DNA of 64,000 nucleotides. Source: Helicocarpus griseus UAMH5409. Its lineage: Eukaryota; Ascomycota; Eurotiomycetes; Onygenales; Ajellomycetaceae. The notes under the pieces are model-generated. The model saw only the letters and a list, made by a program, of their open reading frames with translations. It ran no database searches and was not told the origin of the DNA. The DNA lies in assembly GCA_002573585.1 (NCBI GenBank), contig PDNB01000085.1, forward strand, positions 56,725 to 120,724, in the 5' to 3' direction. Positions 44,449 through 55,513 of this stretch are shown here, piece after piece. Each line of letters starts with the position of its first letter. Position 1 is the first letter of the stretch. The position numbers and the translations under genes are program-made.

Positions 44449-46435
44449 TCAACCATCGGCTGGTTTGTTTTTAGAGGCAGGACGTCCATTGGGTACATCG
44501 TGCATTTCCATCCCCCCGCCAGCCTGTGCTTCTAGATCACGGGCTCTGTGTTTGCGCTTCTCGGTCCCAAGTCGCTGGTCTCCTTCCTCGTACCGACGCT
44601 TGAACTGGACATAGGTCGGGGGTCGGGGTCGCATAAGGACAGTGATCCAATTTCTGAGGATGTTGCCTTGTGTGAAAGGTCGGTGTCGATCTGCCTTGGG
44701 GAACTTGTGGGAGTTGAGATATTCTCTGGTCGTTTCACCTCTGCCCATTAGGAAGAAGTGATAAGCCCACAGTGATGCAGGGTAAGGTGCTGCGAGAAGG
44801 CCGTATAAAAACATGGCAAAAGGAACGCGGCATTTGTCAATAGCTTGACTAAACGAGATTCCCTCCTTTTTGCCGTAAGCAACGCAGTGTCCCAGACTCG
44901 CGCCCATCAAAAAGAGAGCTAAGATCGTTGCTGAGCTGACAAAGGTGAAGAAATAACGATAGTTGCGACGGCCAACACAATTATTCAGCCAGACACAGTG
45001 ATGATCCAGAGTTTCGACGCAGTTGTCGCAAACCCGGCAGTGATAGCAGCGCGGAGGCCGCCAGATGTTGCATGTTCTACAATACTTCACTGGCACGTCC
45101 ATGGCTGCTACATCTGACGTGGCAAGCTTGGTCATAACCCAGTCGTTGGAAGGTGGGCCAAGAGTCAATGGATCCTCGTTGGGATCGCTTGCAGGCATTT
45201 GATGCAGATTTCGTGGGATGATCTGGATTCGCCTGTTAGATCGGGCTGCTATGCGAGTAGCTGGCAATGGGGACCAGAAAACTTACCCCCGGGTCGACTA
45301 CAGATGCATGGACAAAAGACGAAAAGCAAATGTAGAAGAGGTAGGCGAAGATGATAGGTACTGCGGGAGAAGCATTGTGCCATAACCATGGAGCTCTGGG
45401 ATAAGGTTAGTGATTATCCCGACTGGAAAAGACAAAATACACTTACGAATATGCAAAGAATAGAATAGCTGGTAAAACCACCAAAACTCCTGTCGCAATA
45501 TTGATCGGTTTATCGCGGGAGTTTTGGAGCCTGCCCCCACCGCAAAATACAGTATTCCCTTCAAAATATTCATAATTCTTTCCCCTATTGGGTCTCCCAT
45601 CCTGCTTGAATACCTTCTGAGGCCCGGACCCCGGAGTGGACGCGACCGAGGAGAGCCTTTCATGATTCCTCGAGTCCCGCGGGTCCTGCCCGTCGTTTTT
45701 GCCAGGCATCAGGAACCCGGAGCGGAAAGACAATGGAGATTTCTGCGGAGGATCCTGGGAGCTACTGGGCTGATAGTTCTTGCTCATATTGAGGTGTGAG
45801 GGTGGTGGCCTCTGGGACCTATCCTGAAGCAACCTCACGCTCTCACCAAGACTTCGCACTGTAGTGTTTCCTGTAGGGCTCGCATTCGACGTTCCACGAT
45901 CTGGCATAACAGGGTCCGTAAATTCAGTACCTCGCGATGGCGGGGGCAAATCATGATCGTGAGAAGCAGGTCCTTGCAGCATTGTATGGTTTGATATCAA
46001 GCTCCTCCGGTTCTGGCTACCCACATCGCTCATGCCATCCTCGCTTGCGACGGGTTGGGCAGCATTGTTGTTCAATGGCCGTGCACTGCGCTGTGCTTGC
46101 AATCTCTGTGAACTCATTGGGCGAAAGAACCCATGCGCAGTCAGTGAGGGAATGTGTGTCCTGCTCATGCGACTTGAGGAACTCGGGGGTCGACTTGGCC
46201 CATGGTTGGAAGAGGTAGTCACTGAGTTTCTGGCGGGGGGAGGGCCGCGGCGAGAGGCCGGTGGTTGCGACCATGTTGGCTGGGAGGAATGACCAGTAAC
46301 AGGCCGTGAGGCATCACCATCTTCTGAAGCTATATCTGTCATATGGGTGGAGATGTAGGAGACGGGTCGAGGCGGTCGATCGGCGATATCATTTTGAGGA
46401 ACGGGTGGAGGGTTATTAGGGAAAGCGGAAGCCAT
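44449..46435 (-). CDS. ERF2: DHHC palmitoyltransferase, Erf2-like, three exons
   Basis: The enzyme S-acylates proteins such as Ras at the endoplasmic reticulum, with Erf4 as partner in yeast. Exons 46435-45447, 45395-45287 and 45222-44449 give 623 residues. A Pro/Ser-rich cytosolic N-terminus of ~290 residues precedes F-E-G-N-T-V-F-C-G-G-G-R-L-Q, a segment typical of Erf2. Two membrane helices come next, then the cysteine-rich DHHC domain: C-R-T-C-N-I-W-R-P-P-R, H-C-R-V-C-D-N-C-V and the catalytic D-H-H-C near residue 437, followed by W-L-N-N-C-V-G-R-R-N-Y-R-Y-F. Two further helices and a basic tail (K-F-P-K-A-D-R-H-R-P-F) complete the topology. The intron branch points are CTAAC. Confidence 0.93.
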
Positions 46436-47033
46436 TGTAGTTGATTAATTGTATACTATTAGAAAGGCTGAATTCAAAATCACGATGCCGTCATAGTGGC
46501 AGAGTAATTGAATAATGCGGTGAAGGTTGTATGTTGCTGGCTAAGATTGCGGTCAAGGAGGGTTGATAGTCAGGGGCTATTGTTCTGTCTCGACAGTTTG
46601 AATAGCGAACCAAGGAATGGCGGGTGACGGACTCGACTGACGGGAACGCAGTCACTTTCAATGTCACAGGGAGAGTTGGAACGAGAAGCCCATCAGTAGC
46701 AAGAGAGCGTGAGTATTATTTACCGCCCACACCAGGCCATGCTCATAGTCGAGGATTTATCAATCTTCGTTGATGATGTTCTGCTGCATGAAATCCGCAT
46801 GAATCCGCTGTCTCGCCAAAAGAGGAAAGGCGTATTATCCACGTGATTCCGCCAATCCTTTTGTCATATCACATGACTTTTTGTTCCTTACATAATCCAA
46901 ATAAACCGACCTCGTCCGAATACAACAACGGCCAAAACAAGAGATCAATTGCTTCCACACTACCCCCCATTGCCCTCCAACGCCCCCTCTTAACGATTAT
47001 ATCACCCCGGCAGTCGGGTATATACCACTCACC
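46436..47033. promoter_or_regulatory. Shared upstream region of the divergent DHHC and mitochondrial protein genes
   Basis: The start codons are about 600 bp apart in opposite directions. A short pyrimidine-rich leader precedes the ATG at 47034. I identified no specific site. Confidence 0.45.
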
Positions 47034-47649
47034 ATGTCCTCCCTCGCCGCAACCTTCGCCCGCCGGGCTGCTCTGAGACAACCTGTCTTCAGACAACAGC
47101 ACACCACAATCCGCCGCATGGCCTCCAAGGTCGACGAAGCCGGTCTCGCCAAGGGTTCAAGGAGAGATCCCGAGCTCTACGTACGTAGTTCTCTATCGCA
47201 CTGGGTTGTTTATTACGGGAACGAGCATCACCAACTAATTTGCGGCGAATATAGATCCTCCTAGGCATCATGGCCGGTGCATTCGGTATTGCCGGCTGGT
47301 ACCTTGGCAGCTCTCCCACAACGGCCACTTCGGAGAGCAACATTCGCATTGGCGAGAGTGCCATGCCCTGGGAGCAGGAGGATGAGGGCAAGGCCTTTTA
47401 CAAATACGAGTACCACCCTTACGGTGATACCTCGAAGCCCCTCAAGAGAGCCCCTAGTGCCCTCAATGAGGTTATCGTGCCCAATGTGACGCTACCAAAG
47501 GTGCGCTATATACCTATTAGCATCTACACCTACATCTATATCATCATTTGGCGAGTTGTGGAAAGGGCGGATTTGAATGCTTTGCTAACGCTCAATTCTT
47601 ATAGGACCTACATGACAAATTCAACAAGTACGGAAAGGACGATTATTAG
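47034..47649 (+). CDS. Small mitochondrial single-helix membrane protein, three exons
   Basis: Exons 47034-47180, 47255-47500 and 47605-47649 give 145 residues. The N-terminus is basic and rich in Ala, Arg and Gln (S-S-L-A-A-T-F-A-R-R-A-A-L-R), a clear mitochondrial presequence of about 30 residues. One membrane helix follows at about 49-68 (Y-I-L-L-G-I-M-A-G-A-F-G-I-A-G-W-Y-L). The C-terminal part has Y-K-Y-E-Y-H-P-Y-G-D and ends K-F-N-K-Y-G-K-D-D-Y. The layout resembles small respiratory-complex accessory proteins of the B12D/MLRQ (NDUFA4) kind, but similarity is too weak for a firm name. Location in the inner membrane is inference. Confidence 0.8.
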
Positions 47650-48137
47650 TTGGAATAAAACCACACTGAGCTAGCTAGCAACTTGCTGGAAAGCAACCGA
47701 ATCTGTATTTCGTACGTCTCGAGAGTGGAGGTTGTGGGCATTTTTGATCACATTTATCCAGAATGAATGCGAAACGAAGTGTCCCTTTGTAAATAGTCCT
47801 GATATATCTTTTACACATTGTTCCACTTGTGTCTTGCGCTCACTCCACACCATCCTGTATTTCCTATGTCATACATTAGGTGTCCCGGCTTGTTTCATTT
47901 CGAGTATTGGTAACATTAAAACTAGTTGAGGGAAAGAATGAAAAAAAGGGAAAATGGAAAATGAGATGGTAGTATTAAAACGTTGCTTTCCTGCAAATCC
48001 TCAAAAACAAGGCTGCTCTGCGCATTTTGAAATGTTCACATTATAATTTATCCCATCTACCCGACGCAAGGCAAGGGCTAGAAAAACAAAAGATTTAAAG
48101 AAAAACAGGGGAAAAAAAGAATGAAAACAACACTTCA
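47650..48137. other. Intergenic between convergent genes
   Basis: This is the 3' region of the small mitochondrial protein gene (+) and the PMT gene (-). No gene is seen. Confidence 0.5.
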
Positions 48138-51100
48138 TCAATTGCCTTCCTTCCTCGTAGCCTCATTCCCTTCGCTCGCCGGCTTAGGCTTACGCTCCTC
48201 CCTTTCCACCGACTTCCCCTGGCCAGCCACGGACGCAGGCTTGTCAGCCGGCACCTCACCGGCGCCACCCTTGCCGGCCGTTTCGGGATTTTGACCCTCG
48301 GCATCAGGATGGCGAGGCGCAAGTTCCTGCTCGCCCAACTCGCGTCCCTGCGCATCGATTACCCGCGTTCGAGTCTCATATTTTGTATGGAACGAGACCT
48401 TTCCCTCCCGCTGCAATTCTGCTACTTGCTCTTCGTTTAGGATATTGCCGTCCTGGTCGCGGTATTCCACGGATTCTTCCATGTTGTTGTATTCTAACTG
48501 CTGTCCGGGCGTCACCATAGGAGGAGGGGCTTCATCGTTTTGTTTAACAATCTTCTGCTGTTGTTTGGGTCGTTGTTTCTCTTGCTGTTTCTGTGCTTGC
48601 TCGGGGGAAGGAGTTGGTGGGCTTGCTAGTTGTGCAGTTCCATTTACAACCTTAATTGGCGTCTCATACTCGGACAGCTAGCACCAAAAAAATATCAGTC
48701 AGCCAGTCCACTCGTTCAAAAGATAAGACGTGACGAAAATGTCATGGGGCTCCTAGTTGCGAGGAATGCAACTTCAAGGAACTTACATTAGCATGGAATG
48801 TGTTACAATCGAAATCCCACGAATCGAGAAGCTTGACCTTGCGGCACGCATCCTTGGTCCAAGGGTTACCGTACATCAAGGGCGAGAACAAGGCGAAAAC
48901 GACAATTGACAAAGCGACGAAGAGTACCATGAATAACTTGCCAAACACAGGTTTGCTTCGCATGCCCGACATACTAATCCGGTTTACGCCGTAGTCAACG
49001 ACCTGGCAAAATGCAAGGATGGCGAAATACAGAGCTGGCAGGTAGTGATGGAGGAAAAGCTGGCGCGCCATGAGATAGAAAGGGAAGTAGTGGAAAGCCC
49101 AACCCAGAACAGTTTGCCCAAGCTCATAATCGAAGCGCTTAAATGTCACGTTGTTATAGTCGCCACAATTTCGTTGCCATCTTAGAATCGCAATTGCTTT
49201 GAAAATGACGTAGACAATTATGGCGGCGGTCGAAGACCACCAGATAAGAGGATTGCCCATCAAGTAAACCTGACGGTGGTTTCTACCCCAGAAATTAATA
49301 CCCCGCAAAAGAGTTGGCCACGAAGGAGGTCTGGAGTCCCAAGCGTGGGACTCAACAAGACCGGCGTTGGTTCTCCACATAACCTTCTGCAATTCCCAGA
49401 ATTTACCCAGGAACCCAGGACGCTTGTAATTGACCTTCTCCGCATCCGGTCCAAGCATGGGGTGGTTGTTTTGCTCAATATACCATACGCTGTTTGGAAG
49501 CGTGCCACCCTTAGCGCATGTGACTTCTTGCTGGTCGAATCCCCAGTCTGGAAGCTTCACCTTGTGCGAAAACAACACGCACCCAGTCATCAAGTGGACA
49601 AGCTTGAATTTCGTCTGGATTGTGCGGAGCCGTTTCTTTGCCTCGTCGCCCTCGGACATTGACTTGATAATCTCAACACGGAAAAGGTCGTTTGCGTCAC
49701 CGGGGAAGCCTTCATAGCCATAAGCAGATACCTCATTTTGCCAATCCGCTTCCGTGACAGGAGGACGAATGTCATGGGAATGCAGTCGTCGGTCGGTGGT
49801 AGTGTGATAAAGCTTGATGACAGACCCATCCATGACATGGCTAGTCAGATTGTCCCAGGCTTTCGGTCCCTCAACTTCTCCATATTCGCCCAATGGCTGG
49901 GTCTGGTTTTCAAATACCCAAACGTTGTTTTCATCCTTGTGAGGATACAGGGTAATCTGCTGTTGCTTGCTGCCAGTGGGGTACATAGAAGTATGCGAAT
50001 GCAAGTAGCCGCCCTGGGTATTGTGATGACGGACAGAGACTCTTGAGCCAAACGCTACATCGGCTGGCACATCCTGCATTCCCTTGGAGTTAAGAGTCGC
50101 CTGGAACTCAGAAGACATAAAGCCATCTCCATCGCCGGGGTTGACCAGGCACAAAAAGTGAATCCCAAACATAGCCATGTAGAATCCAACAGGGATGATG
50201 ATGAGACAGAATACTCTAGCGAAAAAGTGTTTAAACCATTTACGCTAGTTTGACAAACCGTTAGTAAAGAAGTTGAGTTTGGGCTTCCTTGGATTTCAGC
50301 TTACGATTGTGACATTTTTCGTATCGCCCAGGAGAACCCATAGCTGGAGGATTGTCAAACTTCCAACCCATGCAGTAGTAAAAAGCCCCACCCACTTAAC
50401 ACTGAGAGTAGCACCTAAGAAAAGGCCTGTGAGAGTAAGCCAGAACCACCATGAAGGGTCAAACGCTCTTGATGGTCCCTGTTCATGTTGGTTTATGAAG
50501 TTTGTGAAGGCCAGTGCCGTTAGGGCAGTAAATGCGATCAGGGGCGAATCTAGGAGGATATAACGGGATTGGGTCGCTAATGCGTTCTCTTTATAGACAC
50601 TGTTGTCAGTATTATGGGTTTTACTACATTTAGTGCAATCATAGACCCTTACCAAAGGTAACAAGCAATGCGCCCATTGTAGCTGTAGATGTCCGGCAAC
50701 CATAGGCTTTCAACGTAAGAAACATGGTCGGAACAGACAATACGCCCAGCACAGCGGGAAGCATGCGCATAGCCACGTATGGCACTCCTGGCTCCAGGTA
50801 ATCCTTCCCAATATCCTTAAAGTCGAAGTCGCCGCGGAACCCGGCCAAGTATCCGACGAGAGCAATGAGCATCTTAGCAAGCGGAGGATGTACGTCCATG
50901 AAGAACCGGCCTTTGATATATTTCGTCGCAAATCCGCCAAAGCTGCAAACCACATCATATCAACATTTAGTGTCTTTATCCATTGACATAACTGAGGGCG
51001 GGGTGGGATCACGAACTGCACTTCATCGAAGACAACGCTGCTGGGCTGGTAGATCCTAAACAACCGGACCACGAAAGCAATGGCTGTCACCACCAGCATA

Positions 51101-51279
51101 ATTTTATAATCGGAGATTGGTAGCTGGAGCACATCATAGTCTCCAACTCCTTCTGAGCCATAATCAGATCTCTTCTTCGACGCTGCCTTAGCCTCATTTT
51201 TGGGACCGGGGGATGATCGAGGGCCGTTGCGCGTGTGGGGTTTTACCTCCAGCCAGCCTTTGGCAGACTTGGAGACCAT
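48138..51279 (-). CDS. PMT1: Protein O-mannosyltransferase, PMT1 class, five exons
   Basis: The enzyme transfers mannose from dolichyl-phosphate mannose to Ser/Thr of secretory proteins in the endoplasmic reticulum lumen. Exons 51279-51017, 50942-50653, 50588-50305, 50244-48787 and 48677-48138 give 944 residues. The first membrane segment leads to the catalytic loop F-D-E-V-H-F-G-G-F-A, whose histidine codon is formed across intron 1. F-M-D-V-H-P-P-L-A-K follows. Exon 4 has the three MIR repeats (V-R-H-H-N-T-Q-G-G-Y-L-H-S-H, I-K-L-Y-H-T-T-T-D-R-R-L-H-S-H, F-K-L-V-H-L-M-T-G-C) and the C-terminal helices. Exon 5 adds a ~180-residue Gln/Glu/Lys-rich tail, seen in PMT1-class proteins of Eurotiomycetes (D-G-N-I-L-N-E-E-Q-V-A-E-L). 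I infer PMT1 rather than PMT2 or PMT4 from that tail and the loop sequence. Confidence 0.93.
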
Positions 51280-52009
51280 TTTCGGGAATTGACGAAGATT
51301 CGAAGGGCGATTAAATAGATATTATGACGCTTTCCTTTTAAAAAATTAAGTAGAATAAAACAAGAGAAGAAAGAAATGTTAGGGGTTGCTCAACGCGGCG
51401 ATGAGGGCATGGAGAAACGGTGGAAAACGGGCCCAATAGGCGCGACAGTAGAGGGCGACCAGGGCGAAAACGAACAGATATTAACGAGAGTAGTGAAAGA
51501 GGAGAGGTAGCCCCATCACACGAGAGAGAGGGGAAACAGAGATGTTGTCAATTGTGAGTTGAACGCAAGAGGAACTCAGGAGGCCGTCGAATCCAATGTC
51601 CTTGTGGCCAGATAGTTTACGCCGCTAAGCGCTGTAGGGCCGAGCTATGTACCCAGGCCAGGGAGCGAGCATCTATGTATAGAAACGATGCGGGCTGGGG
51701 GGTCTTCAACAGCGAAGATATGACCGCATTGAATGAGATAGTAACGGTAGATGTATATTTCTAGAAGAGGCCGTTCAATCCGTATATATTTTCTTTTTCT
51801 CCTATTTAATTCTCACAATCACAAACGACGTTGGGAATTGCCTGTTTGGGACTAGACTTGCTCCAAAGTCACGTGGATTGAGCCGCACCAGAACGGGATT
51901 AGCGCCATCTATCGCGACATTCGATATCTCCAAGCTTGACGGATTCAATCGCCGCAACATTCGCCATCTCCAACAGTGTCTGTCTACCAGCAACAGCACT
52001 TAGTTCAAT
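51280..52009. promoter_or_regulatory. Shared upstream region of the divergent PMT and SF3A1 genes
   Basis: The 730 bp separate two divergent starts. Immediately upstream of the SF3A1 ATG there is a C/A-rich leader. I found no distinctive regulatory motif. Confidence 0.45.
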
Positions 52010-53958
52010 ATGTCACCGTCCATTGAAAATGGCACTCCTGCGACCCCGTCAGAGCTGCCGGATGAGGTGAACAAGCCTCCCGAGGGCATTGTTCTGCCCC
52101 CAAAGGACATCAGAAGTCAGTACTTTCTCCGTCGCCAGAGCTATTCCGATATCATTTCGGTTTTGTATAACTGACAATCTTATAGCAATCATTGAGAAAA
52201 CTGCGGGATTCGTCGCGCGTAACGGACCTGTGTTTGAAGGTAAGCTTTTTGCCATCATTTCGCATAGTTTGTTTTCCGCAACGTTACTGACCCGCACCTT
52301 CTTCCCTTACAGATCGAGTACGCGAGAAAGAAAGAACTAATCCGAAATTCTCCTTCCTAAACCCAAGCGATGCTTACGCTGGATTCTACTCGTGGCGTCT
52401 TAGCGAAATCAAGGCGGGCAGAGGGACTGCGGTCTCCGCTGGAAGAGCGGGAGAGCCGGTGGCGGTAGCAGAACCTGAGAAGCCAAAGGGGCCTGCTCAA
52501 CCTCCTGAATTCCATTACTCTGCGCGTATGCCGAATATCAATGCTCTGGATCTTGAAGTAGTCAAACTGACTGCCCTGTTTGTCGCCAAGAGAGGGAAAT
52601 CGTTCATGACCGCCCTGTCTCAGCGCGAAACGAGAAACTTCCAGTTTGACTTTCTCCGGCCGCAGCACAGTCTTTATCAGTTCTTTACGCGGCTGGTCGA
52701 CCAGTATACGTCCCTCCTTCAAGTTGACGAGTCAGATGGCCCCAACTCGACGAAGAGGCGATTGGCAGAGCTAGAGCATAATGTGAAAGATAAGTACCAC
52801 ATTCTTGATCGAGCAAAGCAACGCGCAGAGTGGGTCAAGTTTCAGGAGCAGCAGAAGCAAAAGAAGGAAGAGCAAGACGAACAAGAACGAATCGCATATG
52901 CACAAATAGATTGGCATGACTTTGTGGTGGTAGAGACGGTTCTTTTCACAGAAGCAGACGACCAGGCCGAGCTCCCACCGCCAACATCACTGAACGACCT
53001 CCAAACCGCCTCCCTAGAGCAAAAGGCAATGATGTCCTTACAGCCTCACGACAGGCGCATTGAGGAAGCCATGCCAACGGATGAAGAAACGACATACTAC
53101 AACGCGTACCCAGCACCCCAAGCCCCAACCCCAATACCGCAATACCCCTCAGTCACCCCCTCACCCGCACCCACCGCCGCACAACCACAGCCAATGCAAC
53201 AACCGTCCCCTTTCACCCCGCACTCACCCACTCCCATCTCAACACCGACACCCCCAGTTACCGCCCCCACCCCCGCCTCTGAAGAAGAGGACCGCATCCG
53301 TGAGCGCCAACAGGAGCGCGAACGCGCCCACGCAGCGCAAGCCGCTGCGCGCGCGGCAGTTCCCACGCCACCCCCCGGCGGCCAGCCCATGCGCATCCGC
53401 TCCGACTACGTGCCACGCGCACAAGCCAAGCGCCTCAACACCTCCACCGCTGCGACAACCCTCTGCCCCAACTGCCGGCAGCAAATCCCCATCAACGAAA
53501 TCGACCACCACATGCGCATCGAGCTGCAAGATCCGCGCTGGAAAGAGCAGCGCGCAAAGGCCGAAGCGCGCTATGCCACTACCAACCTGTCAACTGCGGA
53601 CGTCTTCAACAATCTCAAGCGACTGGCCAGCCAGCGAACAGACGTGTTCGATCCCGCGCTTAGCGCTAGTGAGAATGCCGCTGCCGCTGCCGATGGTACT
53701 GCTGCGGATGGTAGCGGTGCGCTAGATCCGGAAGAAGAGGCGCGCCGCAAACGTGCCGCAACGGGGATGGGAATTGGAGGCATGCCACCGGGCGTGCCGG
53801 GGTATGAGATGGCGCCGGGTCAGAGTCAGGAAGGAATGATGCAGGGACAGGGCCCGCAGATTCCTGGACACCCGTTGCCCGGTGGTCCGCCGCCGCCGGG
53901 TCAAGCTGTTAATATTGAAGAGCAGATTAGGCATATTCATCAGAAGTTTAAGCAATAG
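52010..53958 (+). CDS. PRP21: Splicing factor 3A subunit 1 (Prp21/SF3A1), three exons
   Basis: This is a component of the SF3a complex of the U2 snRNP, needed for prespliceosome formation in the nucleus. Exons 52010-52115, 52186-52239 and 52313-53958 give 601 residues. Two SURP domains are visible, one at about 36-86 (I-I-E-K-T-A-G-F-V-A-R-N-G-P-V-F-E and F-L-N-P-S-D-A-Y-A-G-F-Y) and one at about 128-185 (A-L-F-V-A-K-R-G-K-S-F ... F-D-F-L-R-P-Q-H-S-L-Y-Q-F-F). A charged coiled region, a Pro/Thr-rich linker, and a conserved C-terminal block follow: C-P-N-C-R-Q-Q-I-P, then D-P-R-W-K-E-Q-R and L-S-T-A-D-V-F-N-N-L-K-R-L-A. The animal ubiquitin-like C-terminal domain is absent; the protein ends in a Gly/Pro/Gln-rich segment. 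Confidence 0.94.
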
Positions 53959-55513
53959 GATGGGATTTGAGATGGTGTATGTTTATTTGACTTTATTCTT
54001 TTGCCTCCAGGGATTTCAAATGTGGGTTATAAGGTTGTTATTGCTTTTTCGCGTGGCCGAGGAAGGAGTTTTTTTTTGATGTGCTTCTTTCTTTTCGTTT
54101 CTTTTTATCCATGTATCCAATCATTGTACTCCGCGGCGGGCTTCATCATTAGGTATATAATCAATCATAAAATGGGGGGAGTATTTGGTTCATTTGTTGC
54201 CATCCTTCATTTGCGCGTTGGTTCAGGAAAACTACGCGATATCTCAACCTCCTTCCACCAGAGAGGGGATCAACTAGAACAAAAAGTTAGTACGTAAGAA
54301 ATTCAAACTCAGATTGGATTCTGATAAAAACCACACTTAAAAATCATTCATTCACATGTATATACCTTCCCCCACCCCTTCATCAGTACTCTCCTACGTA
54401 AACCTCTATAAACAGACAAGAGAAAAGCCCGGTAAACCGCCCATGAATCAAAAGGAAACAGAACAACAAGGAAATGGTATGATTCCGAATCCCGATAAAA
54501 TGGGTCCCGTCCCACCAAATCAAAAAGAGAAAAAGGGGCGAATAAAAGGATGTTCCCACTAACCGACAGCCAGTAATTAAGACACAGTATGAACAGGTAT
54601 GAACAAAAGCCAATGCAGATAATGCGTCAGAAGGGGAATAAGGAAAACAAGTATTAATTATATAACAAGGGTTAAAATGGTATAGAGTAAATAGGGTATT
54701 GAAGAAGCGAAAAAAGGGGCTGGATGCAATACCAAAGTGTGATCGTGGAAGACAACACTTATAGTCTACCCTGCGAGTCTCATGACCACTCCAGTACGAA
54801 AATGAAAAGCGGAAAAACGACCAACGAGCAGTAAGAGACGTGTTGCAGATCGTCAGACGTAGCGGTAATGATTTCAGCTTCGCGAAGCACTACTATAGAA
54901 ATTTATGGCGCGCAGTAGGAAAGTCGTAAAGCGGCTATTTGCAGATAAGGACGAAACGGTAAGGAAATGCGTTGTTCGTGGTTGATGGCTAAAAGGTATT
55001 TTAAGATGTCGATTAAATGATGACGTCTGAGAGTATATTTCCGTAGCAGAGATAAATGACGCGTAGATTTTGGCATGTGTTCCTTGATTGACAGGTATCG
55101 AACGGCCGTTGGTGAAGCTCTGAGAAGCAAGCACAAAAATGGAAAAAGGGGCGGTGGAAACAAAAGATGTCGATAGCAAAACTTTCAGTCAGCCTCCTGG
55201 TCGATCTTCGTGGCATGGAAAGAGAGGTGAAGGGAGCCCGACTTGCTGAAAGATTCGACATATATCGCATCTTTTTGACTAGGCAAGAGAAAAGACAAAA
55301 TCAACGAATATCTATCGTATATATGTCCAATTAATATTACAGGCGCGCTGCGCTAGAAGAATCGAAAGGGATTCTTCAATTGTTGGTTAATAGACGAGGG
55401 GGGTTCGCTGTTACCGTCATTACGACGGAAAATCGGCCAAAGAAAGTTGAGAAGACCTAATAGTGACGAGGCGGTTCTAAACTCAAAATAGGTAACCGAT
55501 ATCTTTAGGACAA
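53959..55513. other. Intergenic between convergent genes
   Basis: This is the 3' region of SF3A1 (+) and of Sec2 (-). Frames near 54001-54562 and 54874-55270 have no motif and overlap across strands. I see no gene. Confidence 0.5.

Noticed and set aside
52946..53529. Minus-strand and alternate-frame ORFs inside the SF3A1 gene
   Set aside because: They are shadows of the Pro/Thr-rich linker of SF3A1; composition mirrors codon bias and no domain is visible.
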